From: Thalassia testudinum
Taxonomy: Eukaryota; Streptophyta; Magnoliopsida; Alismatales; Hydrocharitaceae
Length of the DNA: 64,000 nt
Direction: 5' to 3'
Assembly: GCA_037157565.1 (NCBI GenBank)
Contig: JAZHRO010000024.1
Location: 210,241,501 to 210,305,500 of the forward strand
Below are positions 45,801-57,112 of the stretch, piece after piece. The position numbers were made by a program, and so were the translations under genes. The notes beneath the pieces were generated by a model that saw nothing but the letters and a program-made list of their open reading frames with translations, was not told where the DNA came from and searched no databases. How positions within the stretch are numbered: position 1 is the stretch's first letter; each line of letters opens with the position of its first letter.

Positions 45801-46179
45801 AACCAGGCAAGACTGAACTCTATTTCCACCTGTAGTGGGAAAACAACTCAGGATTCACCTTATCCAAGCCACTCTCAGCCTAGCAGTTCACACCAAAACC
45901 CTAGGTTGGTTATCCAGGATACCCCTGCCCCAAATCAAGAACCTGGACCAATTCTAGAGGAACCTACAGAGGTTCCATTTCCGGAGGCCTTGACCAAAGG
46001 AAAAAGGAAACCCAAACCGTGGCTCTCGAGGAGGACCTAGTCAAGCTCTTTGAGTAGGTCCAAATAAACATCCTGTTGATGGATGTGATTCGCCATGTAC
46101 CGGCTTATGCGAGATTTCTAAAGGACGTATGTATACCTAACCATAAGTCGTGAACCAAAGGAAGGAATCTAATCGTACT

Positions 46180-46633
46180 ATCGGAGCAAGCCAGCTCCAT
46201 CATCTTCAACAGACTCCCACCTAAGGCAAAGGACCCTAGTACCCCTTTCATTTCATGCAAGATCGATGATTTAAAGTACGACAAAGCCCTTTTAGACTTA
46301 GGAGTGTCCATCAATTTGATCCCTACATCCCTACTAGATCATTTCGAGGAGACTGAGCTAAAATCGACAAAGTTGACTTTACAGTTAGCTGATAGATCGA
46401 TCAAGTCACTTAGAGGAGTTCTCAAGGATGTTCTGGCTCGGATCAGCGATTTCTACTTTCCTGTGGACTTCATTGTGTTGGATATGGAGACTCCTGAAAA
46501 TCTAAAAAATACACTGATTATACTAGGTAGATCATTCTTAGCGACAACTAGGGCAAACATTAATTGTGAAGAGGGCCAAATTGAATTGAAATTCAGGAAC
46601 AAGACACTAAAAATCGATATATTTAAGGCCTAG
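46180..46633 (+). pseudogene. B aspartic protease
   Basis: LPPKAKDPSTPFISCKIDD leads to ALLDLGVSINLIP, where the DLG triad takes the place of DSG/DTG as is common in the Athila/Tat branch. ADRSIKSLRGVLKDV, FYFPVDFIVLDME and LIILGRSFLATTRA follow, all expected protease blocks. The frame is open from 46304 to 46633 and ends in TAG, after which a linker continues until solo LTR X. Confidence 0.8.
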
Positions 46634-46788
46634 AAAGGAATTAACTGTGGGGCAATGGAACAAGTATGTGACATCAGTTCTGTGGTTGAAGACATGTTTC
46701 CCGAGGACGACCCAATTATCCCTGATCCTCAGCCCTAAGCAGATCATACCCCGCAGATAGAGGAGCCTAGCACCAATCTAGACCCACC

Positions 46789-48997
46789 TAATAAATGCCA
46801 GTTTATCATCATTCTTATGCATTAAAACAAACCTAACTCCTAGAATTTTGCTTCGCAAATGGGTTTTTGGGCTGCATTTAGGCATCAATTAGGTTAGACA
46901 TGCATTGCACTTTTTATTTTCCTTTTAATGTATTTTTGTGAGTGTTAGGGATATACAGATTGTCAGAACTCCAAAACCCTAGCACTCAGGAAGGCAACTA
47001 GAGAAGAAGAAGCTCAGACTAGCTGGAACTCAGCTTGTTCCAGCTCACCATAGCTACATTCCAGCTCACTTGAACTAGGGTTTGCTCATCCTAGCTCCAT
47101 TCAGCTCGTCTCAAATGAATGGCAGCTCAAGAGAGCTCATCTTAGCTCATCCTAGCTCAGGTCAGCTCATATCCAGCTTAACTTAGCTAAGTCTAGCACA
47201 TCTCAGCTCCCATTAGTTCACAGGGAGCTCTAGCTAGCTCAGATGAGTTGACTGGAGTTCACCACAACTCAGGTCCAGCTACATCCAACTCCACTCAACT
47301 CTAGCCAGCTAAAGATGACTTCATCTTAGCTCAGGAAGCTCAAGTCCAGCTCCTGGGGACTCAACTTGGCACAACTCAGTTGAGCTAAGCTACCTTAGCT
47401 ACCTCAACCAGCTCAATCCTCCCCGGGAGCACAAACCCAGCTCACCTCAGCTCCTTTTGCTAGAAGCTAGCCTACTTTAGCTTGGCTTAGCAGCTAATAA
47501 AGAAGTAGCAAGCTAAGCCAGCTAAAGTAGCTCCATGCCACGCTCTTCAGCAGCTGCTAGCTCTAGTTCAGCTCCAGACTTTTTCTGTCCAGCTCCTCTC
47601 CTCAAACCCTAGCTCCCATTGCCTACTCCTCTACTCCATTACTAGCTAAGCTAGCTTATCTTAGCTTAGCTTAGCTAGGCTCCAGCTCCTTTGGCCATCC
47701 ATCACCCTAAAGCCAACCCATAACCACCTTTTCACCCCTCACCTCCCTCCAAAAGCCACCTAAAGTTGGCACCAAAACACCCCCCATAACCACCACCAAA
47801 TGGTGCCAATCCATCTCCTCATCACCACCCTACACTTCACCAACCAACCCATCTCCACCCTTGATTTTTGGCACCAAGAACACCCCCTTCTAGAAGCCAA
47901 AGTTGGTTCCACCCCATACTCGACCACCAAAGGCCACCTTCAAACCCCCTTCACACCCCCTTGGTTGGCGCCATTTAACCCTCTCCATTGGATCCCTAAC
48001 CACCTCCCATCAAGCCATCCTAGCCCTCCACTAAAGGCCACGCCAACCACCTCCATCCCACTCTATAAAAACCCATCACCTACCACCATTTTCATCATCC
48101 TCCATTTTAGTTTAGTCTACCATACACCCACCATAATTCAAGGCCAAGGAAGAAGAAGAAAAGAAGATTAAGGGGGCATCCTACCCACCCCCTTAGTGCC
48201 TTCTTCCCCTTCTCTCTTCATCCTTGTGCCACGCCAAGGAGGAGGAGCACTCCACCACTAGGAGGATGGCCAGGCAAGGAGGAGCAAGGGTGGCGCACGG
48301 CCACCCTTGGAGGAGATCATTGAAGGTGGTAGCTTCCACCTTGGAGGAGCATAGTGCACGCCCCCCTTATGGGCTTGCATTGGAGGACACCAATTTCAAG
48401 GAAGGAGAAGGAGGAGCCCTTTTCAAGCCTAGGAGCTACTAAGCTTGGAGCAAGGAGTTTCCCCTCTTCACCATCATTTCAGGAGGATTTGTGTTTCTTT
48501 TGTTATTTGTTACATTTATTCTAGTACTAGAAGCATTCCTCTACTAGGGTTTTTTGTAAAACACTCTTTCTCAATTAAAGTTGCCTTCTTTTTAAGATAG
48601 CTTTTGTCGCAATTCCTTTTGTTGTTTTTGTCACATTATTCCTAGTGCACAAACACTCTTTCTTTCTAATTACCCTAGACCTCCACGAGCCTAAGGTGAG
48701 CTTAGAAAGAATCAATTTTTGTCACATAGATATTAGCTATTAGGGTTAGTCTTTTTCACCAACAAAACTCAAGTGTTCATATTATTTCAAAACCTACAAA
48801 AATCATATATATATAACACCAAAAGGAAAGTTGAGTTCCCTTTAAAGCAAGAGATTTGATTTAGCAAACAAATTGGCCTCCTTGGATGATCCTAGATACT
48901 CCAATATCTAGGAATACAAATTTAAAAGCGTATGCGATTTCGCAGGTTGCAACGACCCTAAAAACCCTAATTACAAATCACGCTAAATTTCGCATCA
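46789..48997 (+). mobile_element. X: solo LTR with TSD CCACC, inserted in the B pol linker
   Basis: Bounded by CCACC at 46784-46788 and 48998-49002. It starts TAATAAATGCCAG, which fits TGATAAA with one G-to-A change, and ends CGCATCA. U3 is packed with AGCT (46990-47690), a TATAAAAA box lies at 48064-48071, and the U5 carries GGCCTCCTTGGATGATCC. The CA-rich part at 47700-48060 and the GGAGGA-rich part after 48230 are untranslated low complexity. The family resembles B and A in layout but is distinct in sequence. Confidence 0.85.
46990..47690 (+). repeat. AGCT-saturated region in U3 of X
   Basis: By hand count about 48 AGCT tetramers occur in 700 bp; about 3 are expected by chance. Most are CAGCTCA, TAGCTCA, TTAGCTTAGCT or AAGCTAGC. 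There is no fixed period, so this is not a simple satellite. It lies upstream of the TATA box by about 370-1070 bp. Confidence 0.9.
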
Positions 48998-49002
48998 CCA
49001 CC

Positions 49003-50649
49003 CACAGTTCTCACCTTTTCTTCTGAGGCCCATCCCGACTTGCTTGCTGTTGCTGATATCTCGTTATGGGACTAAAGCCTCTTCCTGATCATCTAAAATA
49101 TGTCTTTTTAGGTTTTGATTAGACATTTCCTGTGATTATCAATTCTCGCCTCACCTCTTATCAGGAAACATGTCTGATTTCTATCCTCCAGCAGCATCGG
49201 AGAGGCATTGGTTGGACTCCTAATGATCTGACTAGCATTAGCCCTTTTTATTGCACACACTGTATTTATATCGAAGAGGGTGCATGACCATCCCGTGAAA
49301 TGCAAAGACGTCTAAATCCTAATCTGCAGGAGGTCATGAAGAAGGAGATCATCAAGTGGTTAGATGCAGGGATCATCTACTCGATCTTCGACAGTCGGTG
49401 GGTGAGTCCAATTCAAGTTGTGCCTAAGAAGGAAAGAGTCACTGTGGTCACGACTGAAACCAGAGAGACCATACCGACCCATATAGCAAACTCATGGAGG
49501 GTCTGTATGGATTACAGAAGACTGAATGCCTCCACAAAGAAGGATCATTTCCCACTACCATTCATTGATCAGATCCTCGAGAAACTATTGAGAAATCATT
49601 TCTTCTGCTTTTTGGACGGGTACTCTAGTTAAAATCAGGTGAAAATTCATCTTGAGGACCAAGAGAAGACCACCTTCACCTGCCCCTACATGACATATGC
49701 ATTCCGTAGGATGCCTTTCAGTCTCTGCAATGCGCTAGCCACCTTTCAGCGATGCATGCTTGTCATATTCTCCAATATGGTAGGTGAATACCTTAAAGTC
49801 TTCATGGACGACTTCTCGATATTTGGGGAATCTTTTGATGATTGCCTCCTACACTTGGCCCAAATCCTCAGGCGTTGCATCGATGTGAATTTGGTTCTTT
49901 CCTAGGAAAAGAGCCATTTCATGGTTCCTGAGGGAATTGTCCTAGGTCACCTTGTTTCTGAGAACGGCATCTAGGTTGACCGAGCCAAGGTTAATCTAAT
50001 TTCTAAACTACCCATGCCTAGCTCGATCAAAAACATCCACTCTTTTCTGGGGCACGTCAATTTTTATCATCGTTTCATTCCCAATTTCTTGAAAATCGCA
50101 TGCCCCCCGACTAATCTTCTCTCAAAGGATGTCCCTTTCGAGATCAACGATGAGTGCACTCGTGCATCTGAGAGCTTACGTGATCAAGTTACTCAAGCAC
50201 CAATCCTGCAATCCCCTAACTGGTCTCTACCCTTTAAGGTCATGTGCGATGTGTCTGACTACGTAGTAAGGGCGGTGCTTGGGTAGAAAGTTGACGAGAA
50301 ACCCGTGGTCATCTACTACACCAATAAGATGCTGGACGAGGCTCAACGTAACTACACGATTACTGAGAAAAAGCTATTGGCAGTAGTATTTGGCCTAGAA
50401 AAATTTAGATCTTATCTTCTGGGTTCCTGTGTCATCATTTACTCAGATCACACCACTGTAAGGCATTTACTCATGAAAAAGGACGCAAAACCTTGATTAA
50501 TCTGTTGGATCTTGCTATTGCAAGAATTTGATCTCGAGATTCGTGACAAGGTGGGAAAACAAAATGTGGTAGCTGACCATTTGTCCCATCTTCCTTCTTC
50601 AGTCATCGACTCGTCTGGTCCGATCACCGAGCATTTTCCAGACGAGCAT
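49003..50649 (+). pseudogene. B reverse transcriptase and RNase H
   Basis: From about 49070 one phase carries the RT: RRLNPNLQEVMKKEIIKWLD, SRWVSPIQVVPKK, WRVCMDYRRLNAS, FHCFL-type blocks and FMDDFSIFG (catalytic MDD) near 49804. RNase H follows: MCDVSDYVVRAVLG, YTITEKKLLAVVFGLEKFRS and YSDHTTVRHL, then VVADHLSHL near 50570. Seven or more in-frame stops (for example near 49630, 49904, 49972, 50284 and 50494) and a frameshift near 49070 disable it. In the catalytic RNase H position D is kept in CDVSD. Confidence 0.85.
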
Positions 50650-53086
50650 TGGAGTTGCTAGTTTCAACCGGGTTTTAGTTTGTTATAACGTTGTAGTAAA
50701 GCCGGTTATTACCAACACTTCAAATATAATTTTTTTACTCGGAAAATAAAAGAGTTCCCGAGGTCGAACTCAGGGAGCAAGTTGTATTCTAGAGATATAC
50801 ATGTTTCTTTTACAAAAAGAAAGAGAGAGGGAAAGAATTTGTTGTTTTCTCTTTGTTCTGCAGAGGGGATGCTCTTCTTTCTCTCTTTCTTTAGATCTCC
50901 TTCTTTCTCTTTGTTCTGCAGAGGTGATGCTCCTCTTCAGATCTCTTTCTTCTTCTTCCTTGGTTTCTGTCTTGGCCTCTCTTCTTCTTTTTCTGCAATT
51001 GTGGTGACCCTTTCTCTTTTCCCTTTTCTTCTTTATGGCTGCAGAGCTTCTGCCTTCAGCTACTAAGTCTTCCTTTCTTCTTCTTCTGCTTTGGCCGTTG
51101 CTCTTCCTTCTTCTTCAGCCTGCCTTCTTTCCTACTCTGGCTGCTGACCTTCCGTCGTCTGACCCGGTGCTTAGATGACTTAACTATGCATTTGCTACAG
51201 TGCAGCTCCTTCTTCTTCCGCGGGTCTTCTTCTTCGCCTGTGCCTGCACACGATGTGGGACTAAACGCAGACCGTTCCTCGCGTGCGCCTGCTGGGAGAC
51301 CGCGGCCTGGCTTCTGCAGCTGCGGCTTCTATTTGCATAGGTTGCTGGCTGGCTGCCTTCGCAAGACTCCCCGTACTCCGCAGCAGCTGGAGACCTGGAG
51401 TCCTCAAGCCTGGAGCGCGGGAGACGCTGCTTCAATGTGCGTTAATGGCGGTCGAACCTCAAAACCTGTCGGACACGAATATGGCCTCGCGGCCTGATCA
51501 AACCACTGGGGAACCTTCGCCGTGGCACGGCGAAGGTGAGGAGCTGCGCGGCAGGCCGCAAGGAGGTGTCTGGCGGCAGCCCTGGGTCGGACTGCAACCG
51601 GAGGAATGGGTTTGTTCGGGGGAGTGTTACGGAGGTGTGGAGTGGCAGTGGAGGGGTGGGGGGTGCTCAGTGTGATGAGGCGGAGGTTCGGTGAGGGTCG
51701 GCGAGCCGTGTGGGTTGCTGAGGTGATGGGAGCGGCTCGCCGGAGGGTGGTCGGAGGCGAAGGGGGTGAAGGTGGTCAGGGTCGGTAGAGGACTTAATTG
51801 AATAAATTGAAAGCGGGGAAAGAAAGAGGAGGAGAAGGGGAGTAGCTCTAGCTTACTTGCAGGGACGAAGGGGGAGGAACAGGGCGACAGTCGTATCGAC
51901 TGTCGCCGGAGAAGACGATGCTCAGGGAAAGGGGCGGCGGCGAGCAGAGAGCCGGAGAGGCGCCAGCTGGGTGCGGCGTGGCGCAGGAAGAGCAGGGGAG
52001 GAAGTCTCTGCTGCTGGTATTGCGGCAGAGCGAAGAGGTAGAGGGGGAGGAAACCGCCGGAGCTGGTGAGCGTCTGCCGGAGGAAGAAAAGAAGAAAGTT
52101 GGGGATTTTCTCCGTCAGATCCAGGCTGCCCTGGTCGGTGGAGCAACGGGGGGTATTTATAGGGATCAAACAGGGAGGAAGGCGGAGGGAGACGACGTGT
52201 CTCCCTCGCCGGAGGATGGTCGGAAACAAGAACCCATACCGTCCGTGCGTTCGCACGGCCGGTATGGTGGGCTACAACGACCAGGGGGGTGTCCCTGCGA
52301 CGGCTGACGACGCAGGGCACCCCCGGTTTACTTGCCAGGTCCCCCACCTCACCCTGCGCGGCGCCATGCTCCGCGCAAGGTCGCCGGAGCATGGTGCTGG
52401 CAGGTTTTGCAGGAGGGACCTGATTGCAAAGAACGAAGGAGAGTTAGGGGCCAAAATGCGAGGGTTCAAAAGTTGAGGGCCAAAGAGTAAATATATGAGG
52501 ACCAAAGTGTAAAGTCGGTCAAGGAGGTTTCTTCTTAGGCTCAAGTTTTTATACATGACTAATTAGGACCTAAGGAATCTGATGGTGAATTTCATTTTCA
52601 TATTAAACCTTGTTTGACCGGTCAATTTGCGCAAAAACCCAAATTAAGTTATTAATTGGGCATGGTTCTCAATGTAGGTCAAAATGGGTTCTAAAGGCCA
52701 AATTGAAGGTTCTAAACCCTAGAGATTATTTTTCTATGAATTTTAGAGGGTTTATTCTATTTTTACTTTGCCTCGAACCTTGTGAATTGAAGTGGGTTGT
52801 TTTAGGGTTACAGATTATCATTTAGTTTCTTGGAAGTGCTGTAGCCCTTGCTAGATCATCTCATCCCACTCTTATTCTTATTAAGCTGCTTTGACCTATG
52901 TTTGGGCCCTGAATTACCCTGTATGCAGATTATACTGGTAAAATTGCACTTTTACCCCTTATGACTTGTTTTCTTCTCAAACTCAGAATTCTCTGAGTTA
53001 AGCCTTTCCTTGAGATATGTAGGAGCTTTTATCCTTTGTATTAGGTCAAAATGAGCTAGTTATGGCTCATGATGAGGTTCTCATCA
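50650..53086 (-). mobile_element. Y: solo LTR of the B family in opposite orientation, TSD AGCAT
   Basis: Bounded by AGCAT at 50645-50649 and 53087-53091. On the minus strand it starts TGATGAGAACCTCATCA and ends ACTCCA. Its U3 aligns with the B 3' LTR (for example GGGTTT(A/G)G, ACCCATTTTGACCTA and TTTGGGTTTTTGC in order). The U5 signature GCTCCCTGAGTTCGACCTCGG lies at about 50758-50778 on the minus strand. A pyrimidine-rich duplicated stretch is at 50845-50945. Excision at the TSD keeps B's reading phase between RNase H and integrase. Confidence 0.88.
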
Positions 53087-53091
53087 AGCAT

Positions 53092-54424
53092 CTACTAGCC
53101 ATTCACGGTCTCCCCTGGTTTGCTGATATAGTAAACTACTTGGTTACAGGGAAAGTTTCGCTAGATTGGGCAACTTCTAGGCGGGACAAGCTAATTTCCA
53201 AGGTCAAGTACTATATTTGGGAGGAACCCTATCTCTTCCATATTGGCAATGATCAAGTAATCTAGAAATGCATTCCTGAAGATAAGGTCAATGACATGAT
53301 CTCATTCAGTCACGACCAGGCCTGCGGTGGCCATTTCTCTAGGCGTAAAACCACAGCAAAAATTCTCCAGTGTGGGTTCTTCTGGCCAACAATGTTCAAA
53401 GACGCACAAACGTATTGTAGGACATGCTCTCGTTGTCAGACCCTCAGCAACATGGGCCTACCGGATATAATGCCCTTGAACCCGATAATTGTGTGCGAAA
53501 TCTTTGACATATGGGGAACTGATTTCATGGGACCCTTTCTCAGATCTAACGGCTTCGAATACATCTTGCTCGCTATTAATTACGTCTCTAAATGGATCGA
53601 AGTTGTCCCCACAAGAACTAGCGATCATAAAGTTATTCTCTGATTCATTCAAGAGAACATTTTTCCAGATTTGGGGTTCCTAAAGCCATCATCAGTGATG
53701 GGGGTCTCATTTCAACAATGTGCACTTCCAGTCCCTGATGAAAAAGTATAGGGTGTCACTTTGTATCTCAACTCCTTACCACCCCCAGACTAATGGATTG
53801 GCAGAACTATTAAATCAAGAAATCAAGAAGATCCTTCAGGTCACTGTTCGGCCTGACAAGAAGGACTGGTCTACTCTCCTTCCGAAAGCTCTGTGGGCCT
53901 ATAGGACAGCCCACAAGACCCAATTAGGCATGTCTCCCTTCATACTAGCGTATGGAAAGGCATTTCACCTTCCTGTAGAGATGGAGCATAAGGCCTATTG
54001 GGCAGTATGAAAGTGCAATCTGGATCTGATGAAGGCTAGAATACACCGTTGGTTGCAAATGAGCGAGATCGAGGAACTACACAATGACGCATACGGGAAC
54101 TCGTGTATCTACAAAGAGTGGGTCAAAGCCTTCCATGACAGGCACATTGTGCGAAAATCATTCCACCCTAGTCAAAAAGTCCTACTCTTTGATGCCAAGC
54201 TCAAACTCTTCCCAGCCAAGTACAAACTCTTCCCAGGAAACCTCAGATCTAAGTGGATTAGAACTTTCTTGGTAAGAAAAATCATTGAAAATGGAGCAGT
54301 TGAAATTAGTGAACTCAATCATGATTCTAAATCTTTTATTGTGAACGATCAAAGACTCAAACCGTTTGTTGAGCTCACCGAACTGAACATGGCTAAGTTA
54401 TCTTTTGATCTCCATTCTCCCTGA
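53092..54424 (+). pseudogene. B integrase
   Basis: It begins with LLAIHGLPWFADIVNYLVTG, the segment before the zinc-binding domain in Athila/Tat Pol. The HHCC domain is visible (H in SHDQACGGHFSRRKT; C in CRTCSRCQ). The catalytic D is in WGTDFMGPF, the second D in IISDGG, and the E in the [15 protein letters not shown] segment. Two frameshifts lie between 53640 and 53730, and stops occur at about 53263, 53643 and 54008. The C-terminal domain ends at the stop at 54422-54424. Confidence 0.85.
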
Positions 54425-56006
54425 GCTTATTGCGCCTAGCTGACGGCGTTAAACTTAGCACTTAATGGGAGGCAACTTGTCATCTTTTGAAAAAACCCGA
54501 AATCCTTTTGACATATCTCTTCGTAGAAATCATGTTGTACTTTAGGGATCGTCCATTAGAACAGCCGACTCCACCTTTGGTACTTGTATCAAAGCTTGAA
54601 ATTGTCTGCAACAATCAACCCAACCCATCCACCCACCCTTTGAACTTGTTCTAATGTACGATCTAAGCTAAACTCGAACCCACCTAATTTATAATGAGGA
54701 CATTGCAAATCATAGGCATATGGGGTATTAAAGTGCAAAATACTGTGAAAATCAAATCTCACAAAAAGGATTTCACACAAAAAAAAATGGAGGTTGAAGA
54801 AGGTCCATTTGAGAGAAAAATGAGAAAAGGGAGGGAGGAAAATTGAAAAGAAAAGAAAGGAGCAAAAAATAAAGAAAAAAATGGAGTCCTTTCAAAATAA
54901 TATTGAACTTACCTAACTTCTAGGTTGGATCGAATGAGGAATTAAGACCTGGAAGGCAAAAACTTAAGGGATTAGTGGCGAATACTGACCTTAGGCCTCT
55001 TGGATTTGTTATGAGATTTAAACACTCATGTATTTGTCAAGATCCGGATTAATCCTAAAGAGGTTGAGGAAAATGCAAAGCTTGTGTATTAGGTCTAAGG
55101 CTGAGGGATTATTCAACCCCGTTAAATGACCTCTGGTTTGTGGGACTTGGTAACTTAAGCACCCTAAAATCACACACAGTCTAGTTCAATGAACATAAAT
55201 ATGAAATCGTACCAAAAAGCATTTATGATGTTCTGAAAATGGTCCTAAGATCTAGATTAGGAGCGACTCGAAAACACAAGTTGATTCGGATGAGTTCTCG
55301 ACGCGAAGAGGTGGGAAATTTCCCTCGAAGATGCACAATAATATATCATCTCCTTGGTGCTTGTACCCTAGGATATCTAAAGATCCTACCGGGGGCACGT
55401 AAGCTCCTTGTGCTAGTTCAAATGCCATGGGTGACATTATCACGAAATGTCAATTACCAGGGTCTCGATTTCACTACAGAATGCCATAGATGGCACTATC
55501 CCGAAGTGTCGAAAGCCAGGATTTCTGGGGTTACCATGGACAGTGCTATTTCGAAGCATTGATTGCTAGGGACCCTGCGAGGATTGATGATGAGGACAAA
55601 GAATCCGATACAAAACGTGTTTAGGGCCAATCCAAGGTTAGATCTAAGGAAAAAGATAATAAAAGAAAAGAGAGAGAAAGCTCTCCACAAATAAAATTCT
55701 TCTATCTGTCTCTTCCAAAATTGCATTGACAAACTAAACCTGGGCTAACCATGTTACAAGCACGGGTGCTTTAACCGCTGGGTCCAACAAATCTTAGGAT
55801 AGTTCCTGCGAGCCTTACAAACTTTCGCGGTAGACTGAGGAGAAAGCTAGTCAGGCCTAGATCTAGGGTGGTACTTGAGTACCTCTAGGCCTATTGTTGG
55901 TATTAAGATCTGATTCCTAGAGAAGCAGCTTAGTAGGGCATCGTGACGGTTACCTCCAGCCTAGATATCTGGTTTAGTCCATAAAATTTTACTAAGGGAC
56001 TAACAA
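54425..56006 (+). other. B 3' untranslated region with conserved motifs
   Basis: It starts with the CTAGCTGACGGC...TAAACTTAGCAC block (54436-54461) and AATGGGAGGCAAC, then ATGAGGACATTGCA at 54694 and GGCATATGGGG near 54715. The remaining 1.3 kb is AT-rich with A-runs and holds no recognisable gene; an env-like ORF, present in some Athila elements, was not found. Confidence 0.65.
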
Positions 56007-56024
56007 AAGCTAGGCATGGGGGTA
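56007..56024 (+). promoter_or_regulatory. Polypurine tract of B
   Basis: AAGCTAGGCATGGGGGTA abuts the LTR start TGATGGGAATACC and matches the PPT of element A almost exactly. Confidence 0.8.
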
Positions 56025-57112
56025 TGATGGGAATACCATCATAAGTAATAACTAGCTCAATTAGGTCTGAAAATGTTGATAAAAGCCCCTACATAACCAT
56101 CAGAGGGTCATATAAGCATAATGTTCTGTTTTGGGAAGAAGATAAGAAACCAAGATTATTTTTGCAATTTTAACCATATTGCACAAATACAGAATAACCA
56201 CGGGATATTTCAGGGGTTTATTAAAGGTCATATGGTCATTAATGTCTAATAAGTCGAGTCCATGCAGAACGAAATGAGTTTTCATGCATTTTAAGAATTA
56301 ATGGACATCTAAAACCCTAAAAACAAACCTGCTTAATTAACTGGGATTCTAGTCAGGATAAAATTCACCTGAATCATCTAAAATTCATGAAAAAATATTC
56401 TATAGGGTTTGGTATCTTTAATTTGACCAATGGAACCCATTTTGACCTAAAATAGAGTCATAGAAAGAAAATTGCCCTAATTTGGGTTTTTGCATAAATT
56501 ACCTTACCAAACTTGGTCAAAACCTAAATTCAACTTCACCATTAAATTCCTTGGGTCCAAATTAGGTTTCTACCAAAATTTGGGCCTAATCTAAGATTAT
56601 TTCGACATAGTTTGCATTTTGATCCAAGTCTGACACTTATTATCTCAAATAGCCCCTCAGCTTTTGAAATCCTTATAAAATGCCCCCTAACTTCATCTTC
56701 TTTGCAGATTAGTCCTTTCTGCCATTGGAGGTCAACCGACCACCAAGTGAGCTTTGATCGGGCTAAATCCTACTCTAATGGCAATCAAATCCCACCAAAT
56801 TTGGTGGGATTGATGTTCACACCTAGACAAACCTATTGGGATAGATCCTAACTCCTAAAACCCTTTGATTCGTGTATGCGAATGTACGGAATCAATGGGT
56901 GCTTCTTGATTTCCTAAAGAGCAAATCAGAGCTCTTTCTTGATCTAAATCCCTTTTTGGAGCTCTATTTAAGCCCTGAAACTCCTGCCTTATTTCCTTAG
57001 CAAGTTTTGGCAAGAGAATCCTCTTCCTCCTCCCTCTCCGACCACCAAAAGCTCTTGCTCCAGCGACCTCTCTCCATCCTCTTCTCATCGTCCAACCATC
57101 AAATTGGATGGC
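56025..57112 (+). repeat. 3' LTR of B, left part, cut by A2
   Basis: It begins TGATGGGAATACCATCA and aligns with solo LTR F (31333 onward) and Y. It is interrupted at 57113 by A2; the flanking 5 bp are ATGGC. The remaining part of this LTR should lie to the right of A2, outside the window. Confidence 0.85.

Larger units (their letters stand above)
38281..57112 (+). mobile_element. B: old Athila-like Gypsy element, interrupted by D, X, Y and A2
   Basis: Gag, protease, RT-RNase H and integrase remains occur in Gypsy order on the plus strand, followed by a long 3' untranslated region, a PPT and a 3' LTR. Three insertions within it and a fourth in the LTR can be removed at their TSDs, leaving about 8.6 kb of B. 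RNase H is followed directly by integrase with no second RNase H, and the gag motif NTYNPGWRNHPNF is typical of the Athila/Tat branch, so Athila is the likely clade. No 5' LTR or PBS was found; the left end is lost or unrecognisable. Many nonsense changes and frameshifts show it is inactive. Confidence 0.88.

Noticed and set aside
47967..47975. TGGCGCCAT in solo LTR X resembles the start of a tRNA-Asp PBS.
   Set aside because: Only the first 8 bases match; it lies inside the LTR and no LTR end precedes it.
51627..52392. Several overlapping frames of 130-209 codons within solo LTR Y.
   Set aside because: They lie inside LTR sequence, overlap on both strands and show only Ser/Pro/Arg-rich low complexity.
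54589..54780. Search for an env-like ORF in the 3' region of B.
   Set aside because: Only short frames without signal peptide or membrane segment were found between integrase and PPT.
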